Source: Oidiodendron maius Zn
Lineage: Eukaryota > Ascomycota > Leotiomycetes > Myxotrichaceae
DNA length: 64,000 nucleotides
Assembly: GCA_000827325.1 (NCBI GenBank)
Contig: KN832873.1
Coordinates: 758,245 to 822,244 of the forward strand
Direction of reading: 5' to 3'
Positions 36,164 to 46,889 of this stretch are shown piece after piece. The notes beneath the pieces were generated by a model, which was given only the letters and a program-made list of their open reading frames with translations, did no database searches and was not told where the DNA came from. The stretch's first letter is position 1. The number at the start of each line of letters is the position of its first letter. The translations under genes were made by a program, and so were the position numbers.

Positions 36164-36990
36164 ATGTCGTTCGGCAAACTCTATGGCTTTCATGTAAGCC
36201 CACCCACAATAATATCTTGTATCTGCTCATAATATTTGACTTTGCGATATAGGGAAATTCTCGTTCCACAGTTCTCCTGGTCATCGCCAAGGAGAACAAC
36301 CTCGACATTGAGTTTGCCGAAGTCAAGCCACCAAACGTAGACGCTGCATACCTCAAACTCAACCCTCTCGCTCGAGTTCCTACTTTTGTTGGCAGCGATG
36401 GCCTGTTACTGACCGAAGTCATGGCTGTAGCAATATATTGTAGGTGTTGCTGATCCTGAGTGCGCGATTACCGTACAAAGACAAAACACGCTGTCAATAT
36501 TAATACAACTTCTGTTTGGAAATAATGTTGACTAGCAATAGTCTCATCGCAGGTTGAGGATACGACACTTTTGGGCAGTAGTAAGGCGGATTTCGCATCC
36601 ATCATCCGATGGATGTCATTTACTAATAGCGAAGTCCTGCCTAAGCTCGGTGGGTGGTTCCGACCTTTGATTGGCATGGACCCCTTCAACAAAGCTCGCG
36701 TCGAGGACTCGAAAAAGGCTGCTCTGAAGGCTCTCAGAGTTCTTGAGCAACATCTACAGCTTCATACCTATCTCGTAATCGGAACCGTTACTCTGGCGGA
36801 CTTCTTCGCTGCTTCGATGTTATCACGGGGTTTTGCGTATGTGCTTGATACTGCCTGGTGTTTTGAGAATCCAAATACAACTCGTTGGTACAAGGAAATT
36901 ACAAGTCTGCCTAGCTGGAAGGCCGTGATACCCTCGGCAAAGATGATTGAAGTCGCTCTCAAATATCCGCCGACAGATGGACAGCCTTAG
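36164..36990 (+). CDS. glutathione S-transferase, eEF1B-gamma/ElfA-like
   Basis: Three exons (36164-36193, 36253-36439, 36542-36990) yield 221 residues. The N-terminal thioredoxin-like domain starts MSFGKLYGFHGNSRSTVLLVIAKENNLDIEF, with the cis-Pro in NPLARVPTFVGSDGLLLTEVMAVAIY (the E-[ST/V] glutathione contact region). The all-helical C-terminal domain has WMSFTNSEVLPKLGGWFRPLIG and LADFFAASMLSRGFAYVLD. These segments match fungal EF1Bgamma-class transferases. It would conjugate glutathione to electrophiles in the cytosol. The acceptor of intron 2 was chosen because it alone yields the SSQVEDTTLLG sequence expected here. It sits between the aromatic monooxygenase and the ring-cleavage dioxygenase, consistent with a detoxification role. 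Confidence 0.88.
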
Positions 36991-37651
36991 CTCCCCATCA
37001 ACGCACACAGAAGCTGGGACAGATGATCTTGATATGGAACATGAATATCAATTTGATAGGATATGTAGATCTATTTTAGAGACTCTGATTCGAGTTTCGT
37101 GTAATCTCAGCACTACCCCATCCGTTAATATAATCAATTTGTTGATAACTAACTGGTGTGCGATTTCTTGAAACTCCTCACTTTACTTCTACCCCCACTC
37201 TTCCTCCCCCTCTCTTCCTTGCAATGCGAAATATGACTTATGCATTAGAATGGTACCAGAATTGTTATTAAAAGTTCCTCACCAACAAGCATCCGTCGCT
37301 GACGATGTGATTTCAGAGAAACTTACAAGGAGTGGACTCTGGAAATCTCGACTGAACGTGAGCTCGTAGAGAGTATCAAAAGTAGAACCTACTTCCATAG
37401 CGTCTATATATCTTAAAATATAGTCACTTACCACGCCTAATAAATTTCTACGATCTCTACTATAACCACTCAAGTAAATGCCCTCCCTGCAATAATTATC
37501 TCTCTCTCTCGACTTTATTTCACATCGCAGGGATGTACAGGATCTGTGTAAGATTGATTTATTGCTATGATGATTACAGTACATATCCCTTTGCCTTGCG
37601 CTGTATGAAACCTTCCATCGTCTCGTCAGGCCTCAGAACATATTCCCAGCA
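36991..37651. other. convergent intergenic region
   Basis: 661 bp of 3' flanks between the transferase and dioxygenase genes. AT-rich; nothing coding recognised. Confidence 0.4.
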
Positions 37652-38851
37652 TCAGTCTATGTCCGGAACAGGGAGGCCATTGATGATCTTGACCTTGTGA
37701 CCCAACAGTTCCAGGGCTTCCTTGCTATTTTTGGCCCGCAGTTCTAAGCTCTCTTGCTCAGATACAAGAACAAAATCATATTTGATAACCTTCGTGCCAA
37801 CCTTTACATCGTATTTCTTAGCAAGACTTTCATCAGCTTGAGACAAGTCAATCAATAGGCTCGATTTGACACCAAAAACAGCGTCAGATGTCTCATATGT
37901 ATCTCCTTTTAAATAGAGAGCACTGCCAGATGTTATCAGAAAAGTAGAAGTAAATAGAGATATCAAGACATACGTGATCAATCGATCATATCCAGGTCGG
38001 CTTAAAATAAAATGCAGATGAGCTGGCCTCCAAGGGTGGCGGCTCAACATCTTAAGCATTTTACCTACTGGGCCATCGTGTGGAATAGGATATGATACAG
38101 GCACAACACCTTTAAACCAAAACGCACCATTATGATCACTTATCATGAAACATCGACCATCAGGGACAGAGTGATCAGTGCGCTGTACATCGTAACTACC
38201 TGTAGAGTCTGTCTCCCAAATCTCGATCCTAACTCCTTTAATAGGCTGTTCATTGACATCCTTTACAGTACAAACCACTAGAACAGGGGTTCCATCTGGA
38301 TCATTATGCATGATCTTATCTCCGTTGGCTTTTTCAGGTAGGTTGTGTGTATGGAAAGGTCCCAGGACGGTGCCTTCAGTACTGCCATCTGGCTTTGGAT
38401 GGTCTATTGAGTCGACAAGGAGAGAGAGACCTAGCGTATCTGATAGAAGGACCATTTCCTACATCTCAAAATCAGCATATGAATTTGGAACTGGGGCTTT
38501 TGCTGCTGGGGGAGGTGACAAGGCGGCGACTTAGATGTGAAGGTGAGCGCAAGCCCAGTCTCAATAGAGGCGGGACAAATAAATGTACGAAGAAAAATTA
38601 GAACATACTTGACGCTCATCGTCACATATCTTGCCTGTCTCGGTAAGGAATTGTATTCCGGCCATCCATTCGTCAGTACTCAGCCTCGTGTCCCGCGCAA
38701 ACTCGTGTAGGTGGTGGACGAGGCGCTCCATTATATATTTAGATCGTACGTCAGGGTTTTTAGAGTTTATGAGATGGACATTCTCTGTTATATTATCTGC
38801 ATTCAGATCCAACAGTTTTGGAAGCTTAGCCAGCACTACTGAGGGCTCCAT
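37652..38851 (-). CDS. intradiol ring-cleavage dioxygenase (catechol / hydroxyquinol 1,2-dioxygenase)
   Basis: Three exons (38851-38609, 38458-37974, 37922-37652) give 332 residues. The helical N-terminal linker domain includes LSDTLGLSLLVDSI, typical of the hydroxyquinol/catechol group. The iron ligands are visible: Tyr in DSTGSYDVQ, Tyr in SYPIPHDGPVGKM, and the two His in HPWRPAHLHF. TVLGPFH precedes the beta-sandwich. The enzyme opens catechol or hydroxyquinol between the two hydroxyls to give cis,cis-muconate or maleylacetate, using Fe(III) and oxygen, in the cytosol. Intron 2 is a multiple of three plus phase-neutral, so the frame reads through it, but removing it restores the family spacing at LITALYLKGD. 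Together with the monooxygenase it forms the core of an aromatic-ring degradation route. Confidence 0.92.
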
Positions 38852-40585
38852 CGCAGGCGGATATGTCTCAACTCGATCAAGGGGTAGGTCAAAGTAAATG
38901 AAGTGATAGGAACACTGACAATGTATTCAAATCGCCTTTGTCTGAGGAATGTGCGACGGTACGGTAGAGACCTCACATCTAAATATAGTAAATACCGTAG
39001 ACTATCGACTAAATTCCTTGTTCCACATCAGACTGGTTATGTAACTAGTGTCCCACCGTGAGGGGCGCTACCTAGAGTCCGACTAACCTGGCTGTGCAAT
39101 TCACAACAGGTGGGAACGAATCACAGCCTAGGTCCGTCCTAGTAATCTACCGCGCGTTGTCACAAAGCAAAGCTCACCCTATCAATGCTTAGTTGTCCCA
39201 TAGTTGATTGGACTATCCACAGAATCCAAAAAATTAAAAATTAAAAATTTCATTACGGGTATCATGACCAAGTATCGGTCTTGGTGCTCGTTTGGACCAG
39301 GGACTCATTTCATAGACCGCAGAAAGCAATGAAATTAGAATCATTCCGACGCCTATGTCACCCGAATGCCCCGCAACCGTTGCTTCTGGAAGTAACCTAC
39401 TACTTCTTCTGCTTAGTAAATTTCGGGTGGGGCATCGGAAAGGCGGAGCTAAATTGGACCTGTGAGGTTAGGGTCACACAGCATACAAGTTCTGGTCCAA
39501 TGCGGGTCACTTGATACAATGTGAACCAACATGATGGAAAGTTGGGGCTTGGTTGCTTTCCCTCGTCAAACGATCAATGGACAGTCGGATTATATCATAG
39601 TAGAATAGTTCTTCAGAGGGCCGTCTTGGCTTAGTTACCCAAACTCTGCGGGGAGTCCAGTGAATCGGAAAGAGCAGGCCTGTATCAAGCCTTCTAAAAC
39701 CCCCCAAAACGTGGCCGGTATTCAGTTAGTTGTGAATTGATGCCTTGCGTTTGAGAATTTGTTGCGGAATTACAGGTGGGAGGAGCCTACATTCAGACTG
39801 GCGACCTATAGCTCGGAGAGCTTAAAAATTTCAATATATGTTGCCTAAAACTTGTCCAACCCCTAGAAAAGGTCATTCGTGAAAATGAAACACAGGGCCG
39901 CATAGGAAGCCTCGTGCCAGCATTATTGGGGGTGGTCTTCACTGATTCACTATGTTTACCCGGAAGTTATGGCATTTGAAAAGAGACGTCCCCGGCATTA
40001 GACGAGTCAACCTTCTCTCTACGCTTCGAAAAGCCAATTTAGCGTCGACCCAGTACGGCAATCCTCCTGGGTCTGTGCTTTATTAACAATATCAATCATC
40101 TTCTCTTTGACAACCCCCATTGAAGACGCAGCGTCTACAGGCTCCCCTCGAACTGCTATTAAGTATCGCATCATAATAGAGCAAATGGAGAAGAAGTTGT
40201 GGCAGAGCGTATACTCCGACGCGGGTGCCGTGGCTAATGGTGCGATACACCTTGGTATAGCAGTTGATGATATTGATAAAGAGAATCTGAGAATGTGACG
40301 AGCCAAGCAAAACAGATATCAGGCGAGAGAAAAGTATACCATGACAGATGCCGAGAGCATAAGGAGTCGATAGTCATCTGCCAAAAATCCAGGTATCGAA
40401 CATACTGGATAGCCCATCGCGTAGGACAAGTCCCGCAAGCCCCGCCAGAATCGAAGCCCCGCAAAAGCTTTCCTACATTAGTAAGGTTATCCTCATGTCT
40501 GACAATATATGAAAGGAATTGCGTGGCAACAGTGACATAAAGTATCTTTCTTCTTTCCTGTGTTAAATCCATCGTCTGGACTGAC
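38852..40585. other. long intergenic region, no gene seen
   Basis: About 1.7 kb. It includes short direct AAAATTAAAA repeats at 39230-39250. Frames at 40019-40310 (minus) and 40107-40298 (plus) overlap each other and match no family that I recognise. Confidence 0.4.
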
Positions 40586-41380
40586 ATGACCATGGCCGAC
40601 CATTTGTATAGTGCAGACACTCCCCAAGAGGTTACCGAGGCAAAAGGCCTAGTTCTCCTTACCAAAAGTACTCCCAACGGCCAGTCTACACAGATAATGT
40701 TAGAGGAGCTTGCCGAAGCTTACGGCACTCAATGGACTACGGTTTTAATTGATATTTCGAGCAATGAGCAGAAAAAGGAATGGTTCCTCAGATTAAACCC
40801 CAACGGTCGTATCCCGGTCCTTTTAGATAAAACCCAATCGCCACCATTTCCAGTCATAGAAACCTCGGCTCAGCTAATCTACTTACTCCAAAATGTGGAC
40901 TCTGGGAATAAAATTGGTTTTGTGGATGAGTTTGAACGCAGTCAAGCGTTGCAATGGATGTTCTTTTGGCATGGGGGCGGAGCGCCATACCAGGGGCAGG
41001 TTAATCATTTCCGTCGGGCGGCGCCTGAGAAGATACCCTGTATGGCTTGAAATAGAATCATATTTGAGCACGTCAGCTGACCCAAAGCATGGATAGACGC
41101 GATTACCAGATATACAAATGAAACACTCCGGGTCTTTGATGTCTTGGAGATTCGGCTTTCTGGCAAGTTTACAGGAGTAGCTCGAGAATACCTAGCAGGG
41201 AATGGCAAGGGCAAATACAGTGTGGCCGACATCAAAACTTGGCCTTGGGTTAAAAACTGGGAGCGCAGTGGTTTTACCGGAGAGGAAATGTCGCAGTTCC
41301 CACACCTGCTCCAATGGATCGACCGAATTTCTGCACGGCCGGCAGTCCAAGTCGCTATCGGAGAGAAATATGACATTTGA
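40586..41380 (+). CDS. glutathione S-transferase, Ure2/YfcG-like
   Basis: Two exons (40586-41039, 41097-41380; 57-nt intron) give 245 residues; the Met two codons in is an alternative start. The N-terminal domain reads VLLTKSTPNGQSTQIMLEELAEAYG and contains the Asn of the Ser/Asn-type active site (TPNGQ), then RLNPNGRIPVLLDK with cis-Pro, and VIETSAQLIYLL, the ES/ET glutathione gamma-glutamyl contact. The C-terminal domain has WMFFWHGGGAPYQGQVNHF and YSVADIKTWPWVKNWE. These are the hallmarks of the Nu/Ure2-like class that reduces disulfides or conjugates glutathione. It is the second transferase in this neighbourhood, consistent with handling of reactive ring-cleavage products; the specific substrate is unknown. 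Confidence 0.9.
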
Positions 41381-43153
41381 TTGTGTTTATTGGAGGGTGG
41401 TAGATGAGATTGTCGAGTAGTGACAGTATGTATGATGGTCCTAGATTATCTCAAGATCAAAATATGTTAGATAAAAGCTTCACTCTCTGCAGATCCACTG
41501 AGGGTTACCACACTCTTCAGTGTTCATAGAATGAAATTCTGTAATAACTATATATTCTGCCCTTGACTAGCTTGAACACTACAGTCCGGTTGTGTATCGA
41601 GATACCACCAGATATTATTAAACAAATTTCCCTAAGCTAACTTACACTTCTCCTAACCGGCATATAATACCCCCTATGTGGCCCGTGCGAGACAAATACT
41701 CTCTCTCTTATAAGCAGCATTTATGCCAGTTTCACAGTATAATTATTAGTAATCACTTATCACTTATCCAATGAAACGCGTCAATTCTAGTAACATGAGT
41801 GCCAGCCTTGGCTCACACGAAGCCTTCGTCAGAGTTAAGGGTTAGGAAATAATAATTCGTAAAGGTCAAACCTCGAGTTGTAATTCTTGAGAGGTCGACG
41901 CAGAGTGTGCGAAAGGTGTGGAAGCATATGGGCTGGAACGATTGTATTGATTGAAGTAAAGTAGGAAGAGGAAGCTGTGTTGCCACACAGCTTCCTTATA
42001 TCCTCGGTCATCCCTAGCTACTGCTGGAATGTGTATTAAAATTAATATAAGGTATCAATTAGCCTGCGTCGCACTCATCATATTGCATTCCTGAGATACG
42101 TCTCTCCCACTAGACAAGTCCGTACGATGCATCCGCTATACGCAGCCATTGTCGAGAGCTGTCAGTATCTACAACTCGCAACAGTAATAGTAATTTATTG
42201 AAGAAAATCTAGCTACGGAGAAAAGAAGGCAAAAGAAAAGAAAGGAAAGAAGAAAAGTACTATATCAGCCGGAAGGGGTTACTCTGAGAATGATGATATT
42301 AACACTTTAAGTAATGTATTTATGATCGTCGCTGTAATTATCGCGGTGTAATCGGGCTGCTAGTAGACCCTAGCGGGGTAGAAACCGATGCTTGTAGCAT
42401 ACGCTGATAACCTTTGCTATAGACAGATCCTTTGATTATATAATACTTATAAGAATATACATAATAAAAATAAAGTCTGGACCAAGGAATCATAAGAATA
42501 TTCTTATCGGGAGGTTATTCTTAATTTGCTAAGAAACTTTTTCGGGACCGGCTCCTGCATTCTTATTAGCCAGGTATTCTTATATAAGGGCATTCTTATA
42601 ACTTAGAGAGGTTGTACTGTACTAGTAATTCGTGGTATTAAGAAATACTGAATCATTTTAGGTTGCCACTTGGACCAGCCTTAAATAGGTCAAAAGCTGG
42701 TTTTAATTAATGAAGAGTTGAGGCTGGTTTTAGTAATTAGTCAATATGTGGGGCTGCATCTAGTAAATAGCCGTTCTTCTTTTCATGCCTGCTGTGATTT
42801 TATACAAGATCGCTGAGCATCATCTTCTCATGATAGAAGTCTCGAGGGTTTATAGACACAAAAGAGATGTCTCTAACAAACGAAATCATATCTGATTTTT
42901 TCCACTTTTAAACGGAATTGATTTTGATCTGATTACGCCTAATAGAAGCCAAAATGCTTTGGATTCTTCCCCGAATCGCTTCGCACGAACGTATTGAATT
43001 CCATCTTGTTGAACCTCACCATATTTACTGCTAAGGCATAATTTCACTAATTTGTCAGACACGCCGTTATCCAGAGTACCAGTATCATTCAACTAAAAAT
43101 GTATCATAACAGAAATAAAGTGTGTTCCAGGAGTCAGCTTGTAATGATTGCCG
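41381..43153. other. long AT-rich intergenic region with palindromes
   Basis: About 1.77 kb without a supported gene. It holds a perfect 10-bp-stem hairpin (41970-41979 with 41986-41995), a 16-bp AT palindrome near 42490-42506, and several ATTCTTAT boxes (42480-42600). Some of this may be degraded transposon sequence. Confidence 0.5.
41970..41995. repeat. 10-bp stem, 6-nt loop hairpin
   Basis: GGAAGCTGTG pairs perfectly with CACAGCTTCC across the loop TTGCCA. It is far from both neighbouring genes, so a transposon or structural origin is more likely than a transcript role. Confidence 0.6.
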
Positions 43154-44158
43154 TCACTTCGCGTCAGCTAAAAGACCACTTCGGACTGTACATTCAATGG
43201 CAAACCCGCAACATCTAGTAAGCCAGCTGCGGCTTTGATGGCTTATTTCAATGCAATGCGGTGCCATAGGTACAACACAACCGTCAACTCGTGGACTCGA
43301 CGTAAAACATGACCTATACCTATCAACCAAATCTTTGCGGGATTTCCAGAGAGCGTCAGACTCGCCGATCCCATACATAACCGGAACCTTGATTTGTTCC
43401 ATATATTCGTGCATATACGTGACCCAAGTGACATTGATGTCATGTACTTCATCCGATGGCAGGGGGTTATTGAGTTGCACAGTATTCAAGCACATTTCAG
43501 GGTCGACTAGGCGCTGGGCTGGGAAGTTGAGCATCACTGCATCTTTCATGGCACAGTCCAAGATAATCGAATCAGGATAGATCTCCATCAAGTCCATCAT
43601 GCCCTGTCGAGGTCCCTCCACAGCTTCAACACCGATCCCAGAAGTGATCAGGCCAACCAAGGGGTATCCTTCCGTTCCCTGATAGGAACCCGCGGTAACT
43701 GTTGCAACCATGGACCCGATTGAATGAGATAACAAGACCATCCCTGTTGCCTCAGATCCAAACTTTTTCCACAACGCTGGCAAGACGACCGAGTTCAAGT
43801 ATTTCCCCTGTGACTGACCGGCAGGGACCGCCTGACCCAACGCTGCCGAAGGTTTTGGTGGCCGCGTACTGCCACCATAGCCAGGCCTGTTGATTGAGAT
43901 GACTGGGATATTAAGAAAATTGGCTACCGTCGCAATCGAATGCTCTTCGTTTGCATCGAAGTATTTGGCATCGTAACTGCCACCGTGGAGGCACACGATG
44001 AGGGGCACGAACTTTCTCGGCTTGTTGGATTCTGTTTTCGGGATAGAAGCTCGACCTTCCACGGTGCCGCTGTCGGGCAATTTTAAGGAGAAAGGCAACA
44101 TTATGGACGACCTGGGTATATGGATGGAGGATATAGAGGAAGGAGGCTGTGTGATCAT
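43154..44158 (-). CDS. alpha/beta hydrolase
   Basis: One 334-codon frame without introns. Features are the oxyanion motif CLHGGSYDAKYFD, NRPGYGGSTRP, the nucleophile elbow LLSHSIGSMVA (GxSxG form SHSIG, with Ser as nucleophile), and an acid candidate in MYGIGESDALW. The catalytic His is likely within VPMAPHCIEISHQS. The best start may be the second Met (about residue 20, MLPFSLKLP). The family hydrolyses esters, lactones or C-C bonds. In this location a dienelactone, enol-lactone or meta-product hydrolase role in aromatic degradation is conceivable but is only inference. There is no signal peptide. Confidence 0.85.
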   Translation of the reverse strand: MITQPPSSISSIHIPRSSIMLPFSLKLPDSGTVEGRASIPKTESNKPRKFVPLIVCLHGGSYDAKYFDANEEHSIATVANFLNIPVISINRPGYGGSTRPPKPSAALGQAVPAGQSQGKYLNSVVLPALWKKFGSEATGMVLLSHSIGSMVATVTAGSYQGTEGYPLVGLITSGIGVEAVEGPRQGMMDLMEIYPDSIILDCAMKDAVMLNFPAQRLVDPEMCLNTVQLNNPLPSDEVHDINVTWVTYMHEYMEQIKVPVMYGIGESDALWKSRKDLVDRYRSCFTSSPRVDGCVVPMAPHCIEISHQSRSWLTRCCGFAIECTVRSGLLADAK

Positions 44159-44556
44159 TTATGCTTGCTCCGAGGCTAAAACACTTGTCCGATCCTTTTC
44201 GTAACGAAGAAGCTTTTGACTGCGTCCTAAGCAACACAGGATTTCACGTATAGGCAGCCAAAGTATCCGAGGAAAACATTGGACTATATCTAAGAGTAGG
44301 ATCATACGCGGCTAAGTTTATAGCCAACCGCCATTTTTGGGTTTGACAAGGCGGATCCTCCCCGCTCCCCGTGGGGAAGCACGATTCGGCGCCGAACCAA
44401 GACTGTTCTACTACAAATATTTATTGGTCAGCCTGGCCGCAAATCCAGCTACCGTACTCTGCCACCCCGGAGGAGCCGAGAATCCTCGCCGGAAACTTTT
44501 GAGGTTAAGATCGTCGTCGGAAAAGATGTAAGTTAACTGACAGCGGAGCAAGAGAT
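44159..44556. other. promoter side of the hydrolase and repeat flank
   Basis: About 400 bp. A palindrome TTCGGCGCCGAA lies near 44385-44396. The short frame at 44337-44531 has no recognisable features. Confidence 0.4.
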
Positions 44557-44594
44557 AGCCACCTCCGCTATTGCATACATTAATATTACGGCCC
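44557..44594 (+). repeat. 38-bp repeat element A, copy 2
   Basis: Direct copy of 34381-34418 with two transition differences; immediately precedes element B copy 2. Confidence 0.65.
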
Positions 44595-44621
44595 TCTTAA
44601 AACACAGGTTACCCGAAATTT

Positions 44622-44856
44622 GGGGTCTTCGTCCCGCCAAATCGTGCGGGAACGAATCAGCCATTTACTCAGGCCCCGCAAGCGGTTTAATTGCGGGAAC
44701 GAATTAGCCATGCTCAAGCAACACGAGCGGTTTTAATTAGCCACGATAGAGATGATTGTCTCTCTCTGATATTACTTTGTTTGTCTTGCCACATTGGTGG
44801 GGCGTCAGCCGAAAATTCGAAAATTTTGCCAAGACTGGAAAAAAGCTACAGATTCA
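44622..44856 (+). repeat. about 235-bp repeat element B, copy 2
   Basis: Inverted partner of 34512-34750, with two CGGGAACGAAT boxes separated by about 50 bp and otherwise near-identical sequence to about 44830. Flanking DNA to 45035 has further CCCGCAGG/CCTGCGGG inverted boxes. Confidence 0.8.
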
Positions 44857-45473
44857 ACCCTTTCACTCCGTGCGGGTGCTGCCTGACAATCACCACTATC
44901 GAAATGCACTACTGCCCCCGGATGCATTCAATAACGGTCAGTGTGCCAGGTGCCGTGTTCCCGTTCTCTCCAGGGCCCCGCAGGTTATCTGATAAGTGGG
45001 CATCCTGCGGGACTGACCTGCAGGATGCAGAATTCCCGCGCTAATGTCCAAAGGATCCTCAAGAGCGTGTGAATTGCCTTTCAAATAGCCTCAATTCATT
45101 CAAGTATAATTAAGATGTATATTTAAAGGATTTAGCTAAGTCTGGCCTGGATTTAGCTGGTCCCTTAATTTATACTTGTACAAAAATGCCAAGTACTAAG
45201 GCCGCTGCATGGAGTAACCTAGAGAGGAATCTTTTGGAATAAAAGGCGAGAATTTAATAGTACTGTAAGCACTAATAAATCAAGTTAATAATTTAATGGT
45301 AAGCGCTGATAAATCAGCATGGTATGCCTTTATATATAGCGTTCTCTCAAATGTCTCTAAAATAGCACTCATCTATTGTATTACTTATTGCTACCATTTT
45401 AATTGAAACTTGACAAGATTAATTTATATGTGAGTTCAATCTGCGGTAATATGTTGAGAGCACGGGGCTAAAT
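44857..45473. promoter_or_regulatory. intergenic with TATA-like element for the YCII gene
   Basis: TTTATATATAG at 45329-45339 lies about 140 bp before the YCII start, a credible core promoter. The left part is repeat-derived (see element B). Confidence 0.5.
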
Positions 45474-45866
45474 ATGATTTGCAGCCTCAGTATGTCTGCG
45501 GAAACTAGCGAGGCCGCTGAGCTCTTTGAACGGACACGGAACACTGGTCAATTTGTAAAAAGAGCCTATATCATCAAAAGTGAACCCGTCAACCCTAGCA
45601 TTTTCGACGACGTTGTTGATGAACATCGCGACTACTTAGAAGAACTAGCCGCAAAAGGCAAGCTTTTAGCTGCTGGGCCCTTCATACCTGGTGGGTCGGA
45701 GCGTAAAGAGAGTGGGGTTGGCATGATTGTTGTGTATGCCGATTCTGAAGACGAAGCTAGGCGCATAGGAGAGGAAGACCCAATGCATCGAAAAGGCGTG
45801 CGCAAGTTCACAATCGATTTCTGGCTTGTCAAACACGTTTCTCACTCTCATAAGGAAATCCTCTAG
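45474..45866 (+). CDS. YCII-related domain protein
   Basis: A single-exon 130-codon frame; the Met at 45492 (MSAETSE) is an equally good start. Residues about 30-120 form a YCII domain: DEHRDYLEELAAKGKLLAAGPF, then VVYADSEDEARRIGEEDPMHRKGV and FTIDFWLV, with the conserved His and Asp-Pro pair. The fold is a dimeric alpha+beta barrel like that of muconolactone isomerase. Members are small enzymes, often of unknown reaction; some act in chlorinated aromatic degradation (TftG-like). Location near a dioxygenase and an aromatic monooxygenase makes a role in the lower ring-cleavage pathway plausible. Confidence 0.85.
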   Translation: MICSLSMSAETSEAAELFERTRNTGQFVKRAYIIKSEPVNPSIFDDVVDEHRDYLEELAAKGKLLAAGPFIPGGSERKESGVGMIVVYADSEDEARRIGEEDPMHRKGVRKFTIDFWLVKHVSHSHKEIL

Positions 45867-46889
45867 CATAGAGGAAGTGTGCTTAATTTGATCATGTGCT
45901 GCTTGGCATTTTCTGGTATAATCCTGAATTGACAGCTCGGGTAGTTGATGATGTGAACTTATCAAATTCCTTAGTAAGGTCGGTATTATGTATCTGTGAT
46001 AATTAGAAAAATTGGTGGACAGAAGTTATTGTGCATGCCCCACTTATTCGTGTACGCGCTTAAAATCAAGACAAAACGCCACACTTTTTCAACACCACAC
46101 AATGGCTACTGTTACTAATATAAGGCAGCAGAGGGCTTTAAGTCTATATATTAGGGAGTACGCATCTCTGTAACCCTTTAGTTATTTCGTTGATTTAGTT
46201 CTCTTAATTCATTATATATTGCTGCCTGACCTCTGCAATAGCTACTCCACGCAAGCGACTTGTTAAAAAAAAACACAATCCTGCAAGACCACTATAAAAG
46301 CAAAATCCTCTTCAGGTCAAGGTTAAAGAACCTTCAAGGCATCACGTCATTCTCGGAATAGACCAATTCTGAGGTGATGATACCACCGGGGGTCACCCTC
46401 TGGCCCCACAACCAACGGCAGGATAAATCCATCTGACTAGCTCTCGCAACTTATTGCAGCATAACCAGTTTTCCTGCTTATTAAGCAAAATCCTTTTATG
46501 GATGAATTGATCGACTCTCAAGAAACCTTAGTATCACTCCTTTAACAATATATAACTCTGGGTGAGGCCCAGAGTTACTAGAATCAGAGTAAACTTTACT
46601 GAGGCAATGGATACAGCGGCACACCAAAAGGGGGCGCCAACCTTATTAATCGTCCACGTGCTGCCAATCTTACTAATACGTGCTATTTGTGCCGCTGTAT
46701 CCAGGCTGTTTTCAGGGCAGTGGCTGGAGTGACTGGATCATGGTACACGCGAAGGAAGCCCTTTGATCTCAAAGCCATGGACTTAAAGTGCGGGGTAGAC
46801 GCTTTAACCCACGACCTGCATTGCAGTCGCGATATTTGCCGCAAATATAAATACAACTACTCCAAGCTCTTGAGGTTCTGGCACCAGCC
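45867..46889. other. intergenic, no gene seen
   Basis: About 1 kb. A plus frame at 46687-47190 overlaps the regulator's first exon in another frame and is not supported. No repeat recognised. Confidence 0.4.

Noticed and set aside
40019-40310. Overlapping short frames on both strands
   Set aside because: They overlap each other and match nothing recognised; they could be remnants but cannot be supported.
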